From Streptomyces xanthii (lineage in GTDB: Bacteria > Actinomycetota > Actinomycetes > Streptomycetales > Streptomycetaceae), in the NCBI RefSeq assembly GCF_014621695.1, contig NZ_CP061281.1, positions 7,068,001 through 7,132,000 on the forward strand: a DNA stretch of 64,000 bases. The letters are read 5' to 3'. Below are positions 52,448 to 60,820 of this stretch, piece after piece. The notes beneath the pieces are model-generated. The model saw only the letters and a program-made list of their open reading frames with translations. It was not told the origin of the DNA and searched no databases. The position numbers and the translations under genes are program-made. Position 1 is the first letter of the stretch, and each line of letters opens with the position of its first letter.

Positions 52448-53227
52448 ATGTCCACCAGCGCACCGCCCTCCGACATGGTCAGCAAGGCCCTGCACGTCCT
52501 GACGCTGCTCGGCGACCGTCCCACGGGCGTCACCCTCTCGGAACTGGCCCGAGCCTCAGGTTTCCCGACCAGCACCTGCTACCGGCTCCTGAAGTCCCTC
52601 ACCCGGGACCACTTCGTCCAGTTCGACGAGCGGACCAAGCACTACACCCTGGGCCTGCGCGTCTACCAACTAGGCCAGCGCGTCTCCCACGCCCACGGCT
52701 TCAGCGGCATCGCGCTGCCCGTCATGCGCCGGCTCGCCGACACCTGCCGCGAGGCCGTCCTCATGTCCGTCCTCGACGGCGACAAGCAGCTCTACATCCA
52801 CCACGTCGAGGGCACGCAACAGGTGAGCGTGCGCGGCGAACCCGGCAAGCACGGCCCGGCGCACTGCACTTCGATGGGCAAGGTCCTGATCGCGTACGCG
52901 CCCAAGGACGTGCGCGAGGACCTCGTCGAGCACATCGAACTGACCGCGCTGGGGCCGAACGCGATCACCGACCGCGCGGCGTTCCGCGCGGAGATCGAGA
53001 AGGTGCGCGCCCAGGGGCACGCCGTCGCCGACGAGGAACACGAACCGGGCATCCGGGCGCTCGGCGTCCCCGTCCTCGGCCCCGACGGCGTCGCCCACGC
53101 CGCACTCTCGGTCGCCGCCCCGGCCTTCCGCATGCCGCTGGGTGAACTCCTCGCGCTGCGCCCCGCGTTGACCGCCGCCGCCCAGGAACTGTCGGTGCTG
53201 CTCCCGCCCGGCCCCTTCGCCGGCTGA
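52448..53227 (+). CDS. IclR family transcriptional regulator
   Basis: 259 residues. The winged helix reads VTLSELARASGFPTSTCYRLLKSL, and the C-terminal IclR effector domain follows (LMSVLDGDKQLYIHHVEG, HCTSMGKVLIAYAP, EPGIRALGVPVL). IclR proteins bind small acids and usually control the divergent catabolic operon. I chose the ATG at 52448, because the operator ends just before it and the upstream frame overlaps it. It probably represses itself and the transporter-FAH-kinase-HPS-PHI operon. Confidence 0.92.
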   Translation: MSTSAPPSDMVSKALHVLTLLGDRPTGVTLSELARASGFPTSTCYRLLKSLTRDHFVQFDERTKHYTLGLRVYQLGQRVSHAHGFSGIALPVMRRLADTCREAVLMSVLDGDKQLYIHHVEGTQQVSVRGEPGKHGPAHCTSMGKVLIAYAPKDVREDLVEHIELTALGPNAITDRAAFRAEIEKVRAQGHAVADEEHEPGIRALGVPVLGPDGVAHAALSVAAPAFRMPLGELLALRPALTAAAQELSVLLPPGPFAG

Positions 53228-53314
53228 CGACCGGCCGACCGGGCTCCGCCGTCCCGAGGCCGTGTGGCAGAGTTCCGGAGGCGAAACGCAGTCGAGCGGA
53301 ACGGGGGACGGGCC

Positions 53315-53677
53315 GTGGAGGACCAGGTACGGGGCACGTGGGGCCTGATGATGTCGTGCCAGCACGCGAACCCGACCGGGCTGTACAAGCAGACCCGGGC
53401 GGAAGGGCATGTCACCGGTACGCGCGCCGAGGCGCGGGAGGCGCTGCACCGCCACGTGCTCGCCTTCGACCCCGCCCGTCCGGCGATGCCGGTACGCCGC
53501 GTGATCTACGAGGACGGCGAGGGCTACCTGGTGATCATCCAGGGCAGGACGCAGACCTATCAGTACGAGTTCAAGCTGTGCCGCGTCGTCCTCGACTCGC
53601 AGCCGAACGCGGCGCCGCCCGCCGCCCCGCCGATGTTCTCCCCGCCCCCGCCGGCCGCCCCGCCCTCCGCGGGCTGA
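53315..53677 (+). CDS. Small conserved-looking hypothetical protein
   Basis: 120 residues, not recognised. A globular N-terminal part (LMMSCQHANPTGLYKQTRAE, then GYLVIIQGRTQTYQYEFKL) is followed by a Pro/Ala-rich tail (FSPPPPAAPPSAG). No signal peptide. GTG at 53315 has GGGGGA a few bases upstream; GTG at 53264 is possible. Codon use fits the genome. It lies 88 bases after iclR, on the same strand, and converges with the sortase gene. Confidence 0.6.
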   Translation: MEDQVRGTWGLMMSCQHANPTGLYKQTRAEGHVTGTRAEAREALHRHVLAFDPARPAMPVRRVIYEDGEGYLVIIQGRTQTYQYEFKLCRVVLDSQPNAAPPAAPPMFSPPPPAAPPSAG

Positions 53678-53693
53678 CCGGCGAGGGGCCGGT

Positions 53694-54329
53694 TCAGGAG
53701 CGTCCGCGCACCTCGGTGAGGAGCCCGTACAGGACCACGTTGCCGCTGTACCCGGTCCGCTTGTCGTAGCGGCCGCCGCAGGTGATGACGCGGAGTTCGG
53801 GCAGGCCCGTACTGCCGTACACCTTGCGGTCGGGGAAGTCGTTCTTGTCGACGACGTCGATGCCGTGGACCTCGAACACGGCGGTGGAGCCGTCGGCCCG
53901 GTCGACCTCGATGTGCTCGCCCTTCTCGAGCGAGCCCAGGCCGTAGAACACCGCCGGGCCCCGCGCGTTGTCGACATGCCCGTCGATCACCGCGGTACCG
54001 CGCTCACCGGGCGTGACGGCCTTCGTGTACCAGCCCGCCAGGTTGGCGTCGTCCGGGGGCGGCGCGTCCAGCCAGCCCTCGGCGTCCCGGCCCACCCGGG
54101 TCAGCGGCGCGTCCACCCCGATCTCCGGGATGCGCACCCGCACCGGGGTGGACGCGGGCAGCGGATCGGCCGGCGGGGTCGTCGTGCCGAGACGCGCCGC
54201 GCCCGGATCGGGCTGCGGCGGTCCGTCGGCACGGGAGACGCCGTGGTGCACCAGCAGGACGCCGATCAGGAGCACCACGGCGAGGAAGGACCACGAGGGC
54301 CTGCGGGCGCCGGGCGCGGCCGAGGGCAC
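53694..54329 (-). CDS. Sortase, class F-like
   Basis: 211 residues: one N-terminal membrane helix (SFLAVVLLIGVLLVHHGV) then the sortase beta barrel with catalytic H118 (VIDGHVD), C184 (LRVITCGG) and an arginine in the following loop. It lacks the class A C-terminal features and fits the actinobacterial E/F group. Sortases attach proteins to the cell wall at a sorting motif. It follows the Ig-like membrane protein gene by 18 bases on the same strand, so that protein is a possible partner although it has no LPXTG. Confidence 0.88.
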   Translation of the reverse strand: MPSAAPGARRPSWSFLAVVLLIGVLLVHHGVSRADGPPQPDPGAARLGTTTPPADPLPASTPVRVRIPEIGVDAPLTRVGRDAEGWLDAPPPDDANLAGWYTKAVTPGERGTAVIDGHVDNARGPAVFYGLGSLEKGEHIEVDRADGSTAVFEVHGIDVVDKNDFPDRKVYGSTGLPELRVITCGGRYDKRTGYSGNVVLYGLLTEVRGRS

Positions 54330-54347
54330 GGTCGCCGGTCCCGGCCG

Positions 54348-54869
54348 TCAGGCGGCGTCGGTGCGGCGCTTGCGCAGCCGCACGTATCCGGCACCGAGCG
54401 CACCCGCGATGAGCACACCGCCCGCGGCCAGCAGGGCCGGGTCGGTGCCGCCTACGCTGCCGCCGACCCCGGCGCGCACCCCGCGGTCCACGGGGGCGGG
54501 GCTCGGCCGGCCGGTGGCGATCGTCAGGGTGGTGGTGCCCGTCTCGCCGTTGCACTCGAAGGTGACCGCGTACTGGGCGCCCGGCTTGGCGTCGGGGTAG
54601 ACCTGCCGGGTCACGGAGTGACCCTCGTTGAGCTGCGCCTTGTCGAAGACCGGCGCGTCGACGTTCACCGTCGGCACGTCGCAGCCGGTGGAGTTGAGCG
54701 TGACGGTGCCGCCGGCGGCCACCGTGCTCGGAGTGACCGAGAAGCCGAACGACGTCACGTCGGGCTGGGTGCCACCGTCGTCGTCTCCGGCGAAGGCGGC
54801 CGGGGCGGCGGGGCCGAGCGCGACGAGCGAGGCCAGCGCCACCGACGACAGCACGGATATGGAACGCAT
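54348..54869 (-). CDS. Secreted, membrane-anchored Ig-like protein (paralogue 2 of 3)
   Basis: 173 residues: signal peptide (to about AAFA-GD), an Ig-like domain with cysteines in LNSTGCDV and VTFECNGE, the strand TTTLTIATG, a Gly-rich linker RGVRAGVGGSVGG, a hydrophobic helix LLAAGGVLIAGALGAGYV and a basic tail RLRKRRTDAA. Layout and several motifs match 20732-21247 and 56877-57554. ATG at 54869. Directly upstream of the sortase gene, so probably co-transcribed. No canonical sorting motif is visible before the membrane helix. Confidence 0.78.
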   Translation of the reverse strand: MRSISVLSSVALASLVALGPAAPAAFAGDDDGGTQPDVTSFGFSVTPSTVAAGGTVTLNSTGCDVPTVNVDAPVFDKAQLNEGHSVTRQVYPDAKPGAQYAVTFECNGETGTTTLTIATGRPSPAPVDRGVRAGVGGSVGGTDPALLAAGGVLIAGALGAGYVRLRKRRTDAA

Positions 54870-54988
54870 ACGGATCCTCCTGGGAAGGGGCGGATGCTCG
54901 CGACGCTAGGAAGCCGGGCGCAGGTCCACCATTCGGCGGGGGCCAGTGGAGTGGCGGCCCCCGCCGCCAGGCCGCCTCCGCGTCCCGG

Positions 54989-56089
54989 TCAGCGCCCCTT
55001 CCGCAGCCGTCGGCGCAGCAGCAGTGGCACCCCGGCCAGCGCGAGCAGCGCAGCGGCCGCGCCCAGGTGCCGGCCGAGGCCCGACGGCTGGTGCGCCTCC
55101 TGAGCGGGCGCCGCCGCCGAGGGGGCCGCGGCCTCCGCACGGCGGTGGGCCGAGGGGTGCTGCGGGCCGGCCACCGCGGCGCGGGCCCGCAGCGGCGCCG
55201 CCACGAAGCCCCAGTCGAGCAGCTCCCGGCTCTCCTCGTACACGGTGTTCGAATCGCCGTCCTGCGGGTTCATCACCGTGACGAGCACCGTGCGGCCCTT
55301 GCGGGTGGCGGCGGAGACCAGGGTGTTGCCCGCCTGCGAGGTGTAGCCGTTCTTGACACCGATCAGGCCGCGGTACGGCTCCACCCCGTGCGAGCCGACC
55401 AGGAGCCGGTTCGTGTTCTGGATGCCGAACGCGTGCGGGCCGCCCGCCGCCGGGAACTGCGCCCACTTCGTGCCCATGTAGCGGCGGAAGTCGGGGTTCT
55501 TGAAGCCCTCGCGGGCGATCAGCGCCAGATCGTGGGCGGAGGAGTACTGGCCCGGGGTGTCGAAGCCGTCGGCGGACCGCACGCGGGTGTCGCGGGCGCC
55601 GATCCGGCGGGCGGTGTCCTGCATCTGCGCGAGGGTGCGGGGCAGCCCGCCGTTCAGCCGGGCCAGCGTGTTCACCGCGTCGTTGCCCGAGCTGAGGAAC
55701 ACGCCGCGCCACAGGTCGGCGACCGTGTACCGGGTGCCTTCGTCCACGCCGACCATGCTGCTGCCCTCCGCGACGTCCGACAGGTCCGCGTACGAGGCCC
55801 GGTGCACCAGGTCCTGGCGCAGCCGCGGCAGCACGGTCAGCGCGAACAGGGTCTTGAGCGTGCTGGCCGGCGGCAGCCTGCGGTGCGGCGCCTTCGCGGC
55901 GAGGACCTCCCCGGTGCCCGCGTCCATGACCTCCCAGGACAGGGCCGACAGGGAGGGGGCGGCGGGCGGCCGGGGAGGGGAGGCCGCGGCGAACGCGGGG
56001 GCGACGGCGCCCAGGGTGAGCGCCGTGCACAGGCCCGAGGCCGCGACGGCCTTGGCCGTACGGGGATGAGAGCGGAGGAAAGTCGCCAT
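54989..56089 (-). CDS. D-alanyl-D-alanine carboxypeptidase (S11 family, low-molecular-mass PBP)
   Basis: 366 residues. Signal peptide (to about FAAAS), catalytic S76 and K79 in STLK, SSGN at 133-136, and the third motif K246-N-G where most family members have KTG. A Pro/Ala linker, a membrane helix (GAAAALLALAGVPLL) and basic tail LRRRLRKGR anchor the C-terminus. It trims the terminal D-Ala of peptidoglycan stem peptides outside the membrane. I chose ATG at 56089 because it starts the signal peptide; the longer open frame is not supported. Confidence 0.9.
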   Translation of the reverse strand: MATFLRSHPRTAKAVAASGLCTALTLGAVAPAFAAASPPRPPAAPSLSALSWEVMDAGTGEVLAAKAPHRRLPPASTLKTLFALTVLPRLRQDLVHRASYADLSDVAEGSSMVGVDEGTRYTVADLWRGVFLSSGNDAVNTLARLNGGLPRTLAQMQDTARRIGARDTRVRSADGFDTPGQYSSAHDLALIAREGFKNPDFRRYMGTKWAQFPAAGGPHAFGIQNTNRLLVGSHGVEPYRGLIGVKNGYTSQAGNTLVSAATRKGRTVLVTVMNPQDGDSNTVYEESRELLDWGFVAAPLRARAAVAGPQHPSAHRRAEAAAPSAAAPAQEAHQPSGLGRHLGAAAALLALAGVPLLLRRRLRKGR

Positions 56090-56239
56090 GCCGGAAACGT
56101 AGGGTCGCCCCCGCCGACCCGCCCGGCACGTCAGCCATCCGGCCGCCGCCGACCGGGGAGCGGGCCCCGGGCGCTCGTCCGGTGCACTCGGCCGGTCGTA
56201 CGTACGCTGGAGTGACACGAGGGTGGAGGTGGTTCCGCC

Positions 56240-56704
56240 ATGACGGCTCAGACACGCCTGCTCAACAGGCTTCCGCGCGAGTACCGCGACCGGCTGATGA
56301 CCCTGGCCAAGGAGGTCTCGTTCCCCCAGGACACCCGGATCTTCGACGAGGGGGAACCGGCCCGGTGCTTCTGGATCATCCGCACCGGGATGGTCACGCT
56401 CGACGTCCGCGTCTCGGACCGCACCCTGCTGCCCATCGATCCGCTGGGCCCCGGCGATCTCCTCGGCTGGTCCTGGCTCTTCCCGCCCTATGAATGGGAC
56501 TTCGGCGCGGAGGCCTTCAGCCCCGTGCGGGCCTACGAGTTCGACGGCGCCGCGGTGCGGAACCTGTGCGACCTCGAGCCCGCGCTCGGCGTGAGCCTGC
56601 TGCACGGGGTGGCCGAGGTCATGGCCCACCGGCTCGTCTCCGCGCGGGTCAAGCTCGTGGAGGCCCACCGGACGCACGGGCGCATCCAGACCCACCACTC
56701 CTGA
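56240..56704 (+). CDS. Cyclic-nucleotide-binding-domain protein (Crp-like, no HTH)
   Basis: 154 residues made of one cyclic-nucleotide-binding beta barrel (EVSFPQDTRIFDEGEPARCF, TGMVTLDVRV, LGPGDLLGWSWLF) and the start of a C-terminal helix that ends before any helix-turn-helix. The phosphate-binding pocket residues differ from those of CRP, so it may not bind cAMP. ATG at 56240. A stand-alone sensor of unknown partner. The hairpin after it separates it from the next gene. Confidence 0.8.
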   Translation: MTAQTRLLNRLPREYRDRLMTLAKEVSFPQDTRIFDEGEPARCFWIIRTGMVTLDVRVSDRTLLPIDPLGPGDLLGWSWLFPPYEWDFGAEAFSPVRAYEFDGAAVRNLCDLEPALGVSLLHGVAEVMAHRLVSARVKLVEAHRTHGRIQTHHS

Positions 56705-56804
56705 TCCCTTCCGACGCCTACGGAGCGTCACGCGACGCCTCGGGGTCACCCACACGTGCCCCTTCGCTCACCCGACTCGCCTCCTCGACGCGCGGGCGGC
56801 GTAC

Positions 56805-56846
56805 CCACGGGTTTGGCTCGGCCGGTAAGCCGAACCGAACCCGTGG
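56805..56846. terminator. Hairpin between the cyclic-nucleotide-binding and Ig-like genes
   Basis: CCACGGGTT (56805-56813) and AACCCGTGG (56838-56846) form a perfect 9-bp stem, extended by imperfect inner pairing (GGCTCGGC with GCCGAACC). It ends 30 bases before the next start codon, so it could also act on the mRNA of that gene. Confidence 0.5.
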
Positions 56847-56876
56847 CCGTACGCGGCCCGCTCAGAGAGGATCAGC

Positions 56877-57554
56877 ATGCGTCGCACCGCGTCCTGGCCG
56901 GCCACCGCACTGACGGCGGCCGTTCTCGCCCTAGCGACCCCGGTGTGCGCCGACGCCCGGGCCGACGGCGACGACACCCCCTGGGAGAGCGAGTCCTCCT
57001 GGAGCGAGCCCGCCGCGCCCGTAGATCCGGCCGACCCCGCCGATCCCGCCGCGCCCTCCGACTCCCTCGTCCCGGAGGGCGACGCCGGCCTGGAGGATCC
57101 CGCCGAGGTCCCGAGCACCCGCAGCACAGGCAAGGCGCCCGGCGCCCTCGAACTGTCCCCGGCGAACCCGCGCCCGGGCGCCACCGTCACGGCGAACACG
57201 AGCGCCTGCCGCAAGGACCGCCGGGCCACCGGCGACGCCAACAGCCTGGGCGCCGGTGACTTCCCGCTGCAGACCACGACCCAGCGGGACGACCTCGTCG
57301 GACAGTTCCAGGTGCCGTCCGGCGCCCGGCCCGGCACGTACCCGGTCTCCGTGACCTGCGAGAGCGGCAGCGTCGTCCGGCAGACCCTGACCGTGACGGG
57401 GAGCGGCGGCAGCCAGATGCACGGGGTGCACGCCGGTGACGGCGGTTCGTGGGGCCGGATCGGCCCGGTGCAGCTGGGGCTCGGCGGGCTGCTGATCACG
57501 GGGGCGCTCGGCGCCGCCGGGTACTACACATGGCGCCGCGCCCTCGACCGGTGA
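56877..57554 (+). CDS. Secreted, membrane-anchored Ig-like protein (paralogue 3 of 3)
   Basis: 225 residues: signal peptide (to about CADARA), an Asp/Pro-rich spacer, an Ig-like domain with cysteines in TANTSACRKD and VSVTCESGS and strand RQTLTVTGSG, a linker, a hydrophobic helix LGLGGLLITGALGAAGYYTW and a short basic end RRALDR. It shares layout with the proteins at 20732 and 54348 but has a longer acidic spacer. ATG at 56877 has GAGAGG six bases upstream. No sorting motif. Function unknown. Confidence 0.78.
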   Translation: MRRTASWPATALTAAVLALATPVCADARADGDDTPWESESSWSEPAAPVDPADPADPAAPSDSLVPEGDAGLEDPAEVPSTRSTGKAPGALELSPANPRPGATVTANTSACRKDRRATGDANSLGAGDFPLQTTTQRDDLVGQFQVPSGARPGTYPVSVTCESGSVVRQTLTVTGSGGSQMHGVHAGDGGSWGRIGPVQLGLGGLLITGALGAAGYYTWRRALDR

Positions 57555-57598
57555 CGGTCAGGGGCGCGGCGCGGGGTCCTGCGACTGCGGGAAGGTGA

Positions 57599-58561
57599 TC
57601 AGCCCTTGCGGGACTTCACGTCCTCCGTGAGGGCCGGGACGACGTCGAAGAGGTCGCCGACGACGCCGTAGTCGACGAGGTCGAAGATCGGGGCCTCGGG
57701 GTCCTTGTTGATCGCGACGATCGTCTTCGAGGTCTGCATACCGGCCCGGTGCTGGATCGCGCCCGAGATGCCCGAGGCGATGTACAACTGCGGGGAGACG
57801 GACTTGCCGGTCTGGCCGACCTGGTTGGAGTGCGGGTACCAGCCGGCGTCGACCGCGGCACGCGAGGCACCCACGGCCGCGCCCAGGGAGTCGGCGAGCG
57901 CCTCGATGACCGAGAAGTTCTCCGCACCGTTCACACCACGGCCGCCGGAGACCACGATCGCGGCCTCGGTCAGCTCCGGGCGGCCCGTCGACTCACGCGC
58001 CGTGCGGGCGGTGACCTTCGTGCCGTGCGCCTTCTCCGAGAACGCCACGTCCAGGGCCTCGACCGCACCCGCGGCGGCCGCCGGCTCGACCGCGGCACTG
58101 TTGGGCTTCACCGTGATGACCGGGGTGCCCTTGACCACCACGGACTTCGTGGTGAACGAGGCGGCGAACACCGACTGCGTGGCCACCGGACCGCTGTCAC
58201 CGGCCTCCAGGTCGACCGCGTCGGTGATGATGCCCGACCCGATCCGCAGCGCCAGACGCGCCGCGACCTCCTTCGCCTCCGCGGAGGAGGGAACCAGCAC
58301 CGCCACCGGCGACACCGCCGCGACCGCGGCCTCAAGCGCCTCGACCTTCGGCACGACCAGGTAGTCGGCGTAATCGGCCGCCTCGTGCGTCAGAACCCGG
58401 GTGGCACCATGCTCGGCCAGCACCGCCGCGGTACCGGCGGCACCACTGCCGAGAGCGACCGCGACCGGCTCACCGATCCGACGCGCCAGCGTCAGCAGCT
58501 CCAGCGTGGGCTTGCGGACCGCACCGTCCACGTGGTCGACGTAGACCAGAACTTCAGCCAT
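57599..58561 (-). CDS. etfA: Electron transfer flavoprotein, alpha subunit
   Basis: 320 residues. The N-terminal adenine-nucleotide-like domain is followed by the FAD-binding C-terminal domain with [31 protein letters not shown] and [20 protein letters not shown], the diagnostic ETF-alpha block. With the beta subunit it carries electrons from acyl-CoA dehydrogenases to the quinone pool. It follows the beta gene by 59 bases; together they are one operon beginning at 59409. Confidence 0.95.
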   Translation of the reverse strand: MAEVLVYVDHVDGAVRKPTLELLTLARRIGEPVAVALGSGAAGTAAVLAEHGATRVLTHEAADYADYLVVPKVEALEAAVAAVSPVAVLVPSSAEAKEVAARLALRIGSGIITDAVDLEAGDSGPVATQSVFAASFTTKSVVVKGTPVITVKPNSAAVEPAAAAGAVEALDVAFSEKAHGTKVTARTARESTGRPELTEAAIVVSGGRGVNGAENFSVIEALADSLGAAVGASRAAVDAGWYPHSNQVGQTGKSVSPQLYIASGISGAIQHRAGMQTSKTIVAINKDPEAPIFDLVDYGVVGDLFDVVPALTEDVKSRKG

Positions 58562-58620
58562 GGGACTTCAATCTCCTGCAATCACAAAGAACTTGGGCGA
58601 ATGGATGAGGCGACAAAAGC

Positions 58621-59409
58621 TCAGATGAACTTCTGGCCCGCGAGGTACTCGGCGAGCTGCTTGCCGCCCTCGCCCTCGTCCTTCACGATCGTGCCCGCGG
58701 TACGCGCCGGACGCTCGGCCGCGGACTCGACCTTCGTCCACGCACCCTCGAGACCGACCTCCTCCGCCTCGATGCCGAGGTCGGACAGGTCCCAGGACTC
58801 CACCGGCTTCTTCTTCGCCGCCATGATCCCCTTGAACGACGGGTAACGCGCCTCACCCGACTGGTCCGTCACCGACACCACCGCCGGAAGCGAAGCCTCC
58901 AGCTGCTCCGACGCCGCGTCCCCGTCACGACGACCCGACACCGTGCCGCCCTCCACGGCGACCTCGGACAGCAGCGTCACCTGCGGCACACCCAGACGCT
59001 CCGCCACCAGCGCCGGCACGATCCCCGCCGTACCGTCCGTCGACGCCATGCCCGAGACGACCAGGTCGAAGCCCGCCTTCTCGATCGCCTTCGCCAGCAC
59101 CAGCGACGTACCGATCGCGTCCGTGCCGTGCAGATCGTCGTCCTCGACGTGGATCGCCTTGTCCGCACCCATCGACAGCGCCTTGCGCAGCGCGTCCTTC
59201 GCGTCCTCGGGACCCACCGTCAGCACGGTGATCTCGACATCGTCGTCCGAGTTCTCCGAAATCTGCAGCGCCTGCTCCACCGCGTACTCGTCCAGCTCGG
59301 AAAGCAGGCCGTCCACGTCGTCACGGTCCACGGTCAGGTCATCCGCGAAATGCCGGTCACCGGTCGCGTCCGGCACGTACTTCACGGTGACAACGATCCT
59401 CAAGCTCAC
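58621..59409 (-). CDS. etfB: Electron transfer flavoprotein, beta subunit
   Basis: 262 residues with the ETF-beta signature: VTVKYVPD at the N-terminus, the AMP-binding region ISENSDDDVEITVLTVGPED and VSGMASTDGTAGIVPALVAERLGVPQVTLLSEV. GTG at 59409 has GAGGAG seven bases upstream. First gene of the etfBA operon; the divergent TetR gene and repeated GGCACT motifs lie upstream, so expression is probably tied to that repressor. Confidence 0.95.
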   Translation of the reverse strand: MSLRIVVTVKYVPDATGDRHFADDLTVDRDDVDGLLSELDEYAVEQALQISENSDDDVEITVLTVGPEDAKDALRKALSMGADKAIHVEDDDLHGTDAIGTSLVLAKAIEKAGFDLVVSGMASTDGTAGIVPALVAERLGVPQVTLLSEVAVEGGTVSGRRDGDAASEQLEASLPAVVSVTDQSGEARYPSFKGIMAAKKKPVESWDLSDLGIEAEEVGLEGAWTKVESAAERPARTAGTIVKDEGEGGKQLAEYLAGQKFI

Positions 59410-59469
59410 GCCGGCTCTCCTCGCTCAGAGCGTTTCTCAGCCTTCTCAGGCCTACTGCGGCCACCGTAT

Positions 59470-59504
59470 GGCACTCAGTTCCCTCTGTAAAGGTACGTAG
59501 TGCC
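59470..59504. promoter_or_regulatory. Inverted pair of GGCACT operators between etfB and the TetR gene
   Basis: GGCACTCAGTTCC (59470-59482) and, on the other strand, GGCACTACGTACC (59504-59492). A third copy of the motif is at 60323, before the next gene. TetR binding is inferred. Confidence 0.6.
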
Positions 59505-59535
59505 AAAGGGGGCCGTCCGGTGTTACGTTCCCGGC

Positions 59536-60264
59536 ATGAGCGAGGCACGCGAGGGCAGTGGATCGAACGGGGCGGCGAAGAAGGCCCCGATGCGGGAGGT
59601 GCTGGCCGAGGCGGCGTTCCAGCTGTTCCTGGAGCGAGGGTTCGAGCGGACGACGGTGGACGACATCGTGGCGCGGGCCGGGGTCGGCCGCCGCTCCTTC
59701 TTCCGGTACTTCCCGTCCAAGGAGGACGCGGTCTTCCCGGACCACGAGAGCGTGCTCGCCGACATGACCGCGTTCCTCGAAGCGGCGGGCGACGAGCGGG
59801 ACCCCGTCGACGTCGTCTGCGACGCGGCCGGACTCGTCCTGCGCATGTACGCCGCGAATCCCGAATTCTCCGTGCAGCGCTACCGGTTGACGCGCGAGGT
59901 GCCGGGGCTGCGGACCTACGAGCTGTCCGTCGTCCGGCGCTACGAGCGCACGCTCGCCGAGTACCTGCGCCGGCGCTGGGCGGCCGTCCCGGACGGCGGC
60001 CTGCGGGCCGAGGTCGTCGCCGCCTCCGTCGTGGCCGCGCACAACAACGCACTGCGCACCTGGCTGCGTTCGGGCGGCGAGGGCGACGCCGAGGCGGCCG
60101 TGGAGCGCGCGTTCGGGCTCGTCCGCCGGGTGTGGGGCGAGTCGGCCGAGCGGGACCCGGGCCCGGCCGTCGCCCAGGAGGAGGTCGTGGTGATGGTGGC
60201 CCCGAAGGGCGCCCCCATGTGGCGGGTCATCCAGCAGGTCGAATCGGCGCTCCGGGACGACTGA
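59536..60264 (+). CDS. TetR family transcriptional regulator
   Basis: 242 residues. The helix-turn-helix reads FERTTVDDIVARAGVGRRSFFRYF then SKEDAVF; the C-terminal domain holds LRMYAANPEFSVQRYRLTRE and a Val-rich end (AQEEVVVMVAPKGAPMW). ATG at 59536. It is divergent from etfBA and upstream of a DUF35 acyl-CoA-associated protein, with a shared operator motif at both, so it probably regulates fatty-acid or acyl-CoA metabolism. Confidence 0.9.
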   Translation: MSEAREGSGSNGAAKKAPMREVLAEAAFQLFLERGFERTTVDDIVARAGVGRRSFFRYFPSKEDAVFPDHESVLADMTAFLEAAGDERDPVDVVCDAAGLVLRMYAANPEFSVQRYRLTREVPGLRTYELSVVRRYERTLAEYLRRRWAAVPDGGLRAEVVAASVVAAHNNALRTWLRSGGEGDAEAAVERAFGLVRRVWGESAERDPGPAVAQEEVVVMVAPKGAPMWRVIQQVESALRDD

Positions 60265-60322
60265 ACAGGGTCCGGGTGCCCAAGAATTCCGATCCGGAGG
60301 GTACTCGGTATCTTTACCGCGC

Positions 60323-60335
60323 GGCACTGAGTGTC
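60323..60335 (+). promoter_or_regulatory. Third GGCACT-type operator, before the OB-fold gene
   Basis: GGCACTGAGTGTC shares GGCACT and the following GT with the two copies at 59470-59504. It lies 63 bases before the ATG at 60398. Confidence 0.5.
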
Positions 60336-60397
60336 ATACGCTGACCGGGCGCCGGAGCCTCAGCCCGGCGGACCGGGTGAGCGCGGGAGGCCGAGCG

Positions 60398-60808
60398 ATG
60401 TCGGAGTGGGCGGGGTTGTCGGGAAGCGCGACGGGTGTCATGACGCCGGCCGAGGCCGACGGCGGCACGGGATTCACCTTCAAGCGCTGCCGCTGGTGCG
60501 GCACCGCGTCGTTCCGCCGGCTGCTGTGTCCGGTCTGCGCGTCGAGCGACCTGGAGACGCAGCGCAGCGCGGGCCCCGGGATCGTCGTGCAGTCACGTGT
60601 GGTGCACCGCGGCACGGGCGTCGCGCGCAACGAGTCGCTGGTCCGCTTCCCCGAGGACTTTGTGGTGCCCTGCCGGGTCGTCGGCACGCCCCCGCACCTG
60701 GTGTGGGTCGGCGCCGAGGTCCGCACGGCCCCCGGCGCGACCGAGGACGCCGGCGAGGTCTGCTTCGAGCTGTGCGAACCGGCCGGCGACGACGCCTACT
60801 ACCGCTGA
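60398..60808 (+). CDS. DUF35 Zn-ribbon/OB-fold acyl-CoA-associated protein
   Basis: 136 residues. A zinc ribbon (CRWCGTASFRRLLCPVC, a CxxC-n-CxxC arrangement) is followed by an OB-fold-like beta domain (GIVVQSRVVHRGTGVARNES and on). DUF35 proteins accompany thiolases and acyl-CoA enzymes and hold acyl-CoA substrates. ATG at 60398 has GGGAGG seven bases upstream. Its promoter carries the motif of the neighbouring TetR, linking it to the ETF genes. Confidence 0.85.
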   Translation: MSEWAGLSGSATGVMTPAEADGGTGFTFKRCRWCGTASFRRLLCPVCASSDLETQRSAGPGIVVQSRVVHRGTGVARNESLVRFPEDFVVPCRVVGTPPHLVWVGAEVRTAPGATEDAGEVCFELCEPAGDDAYYR

Positions 60809-60820
60809 ACGGGCCGGGGC

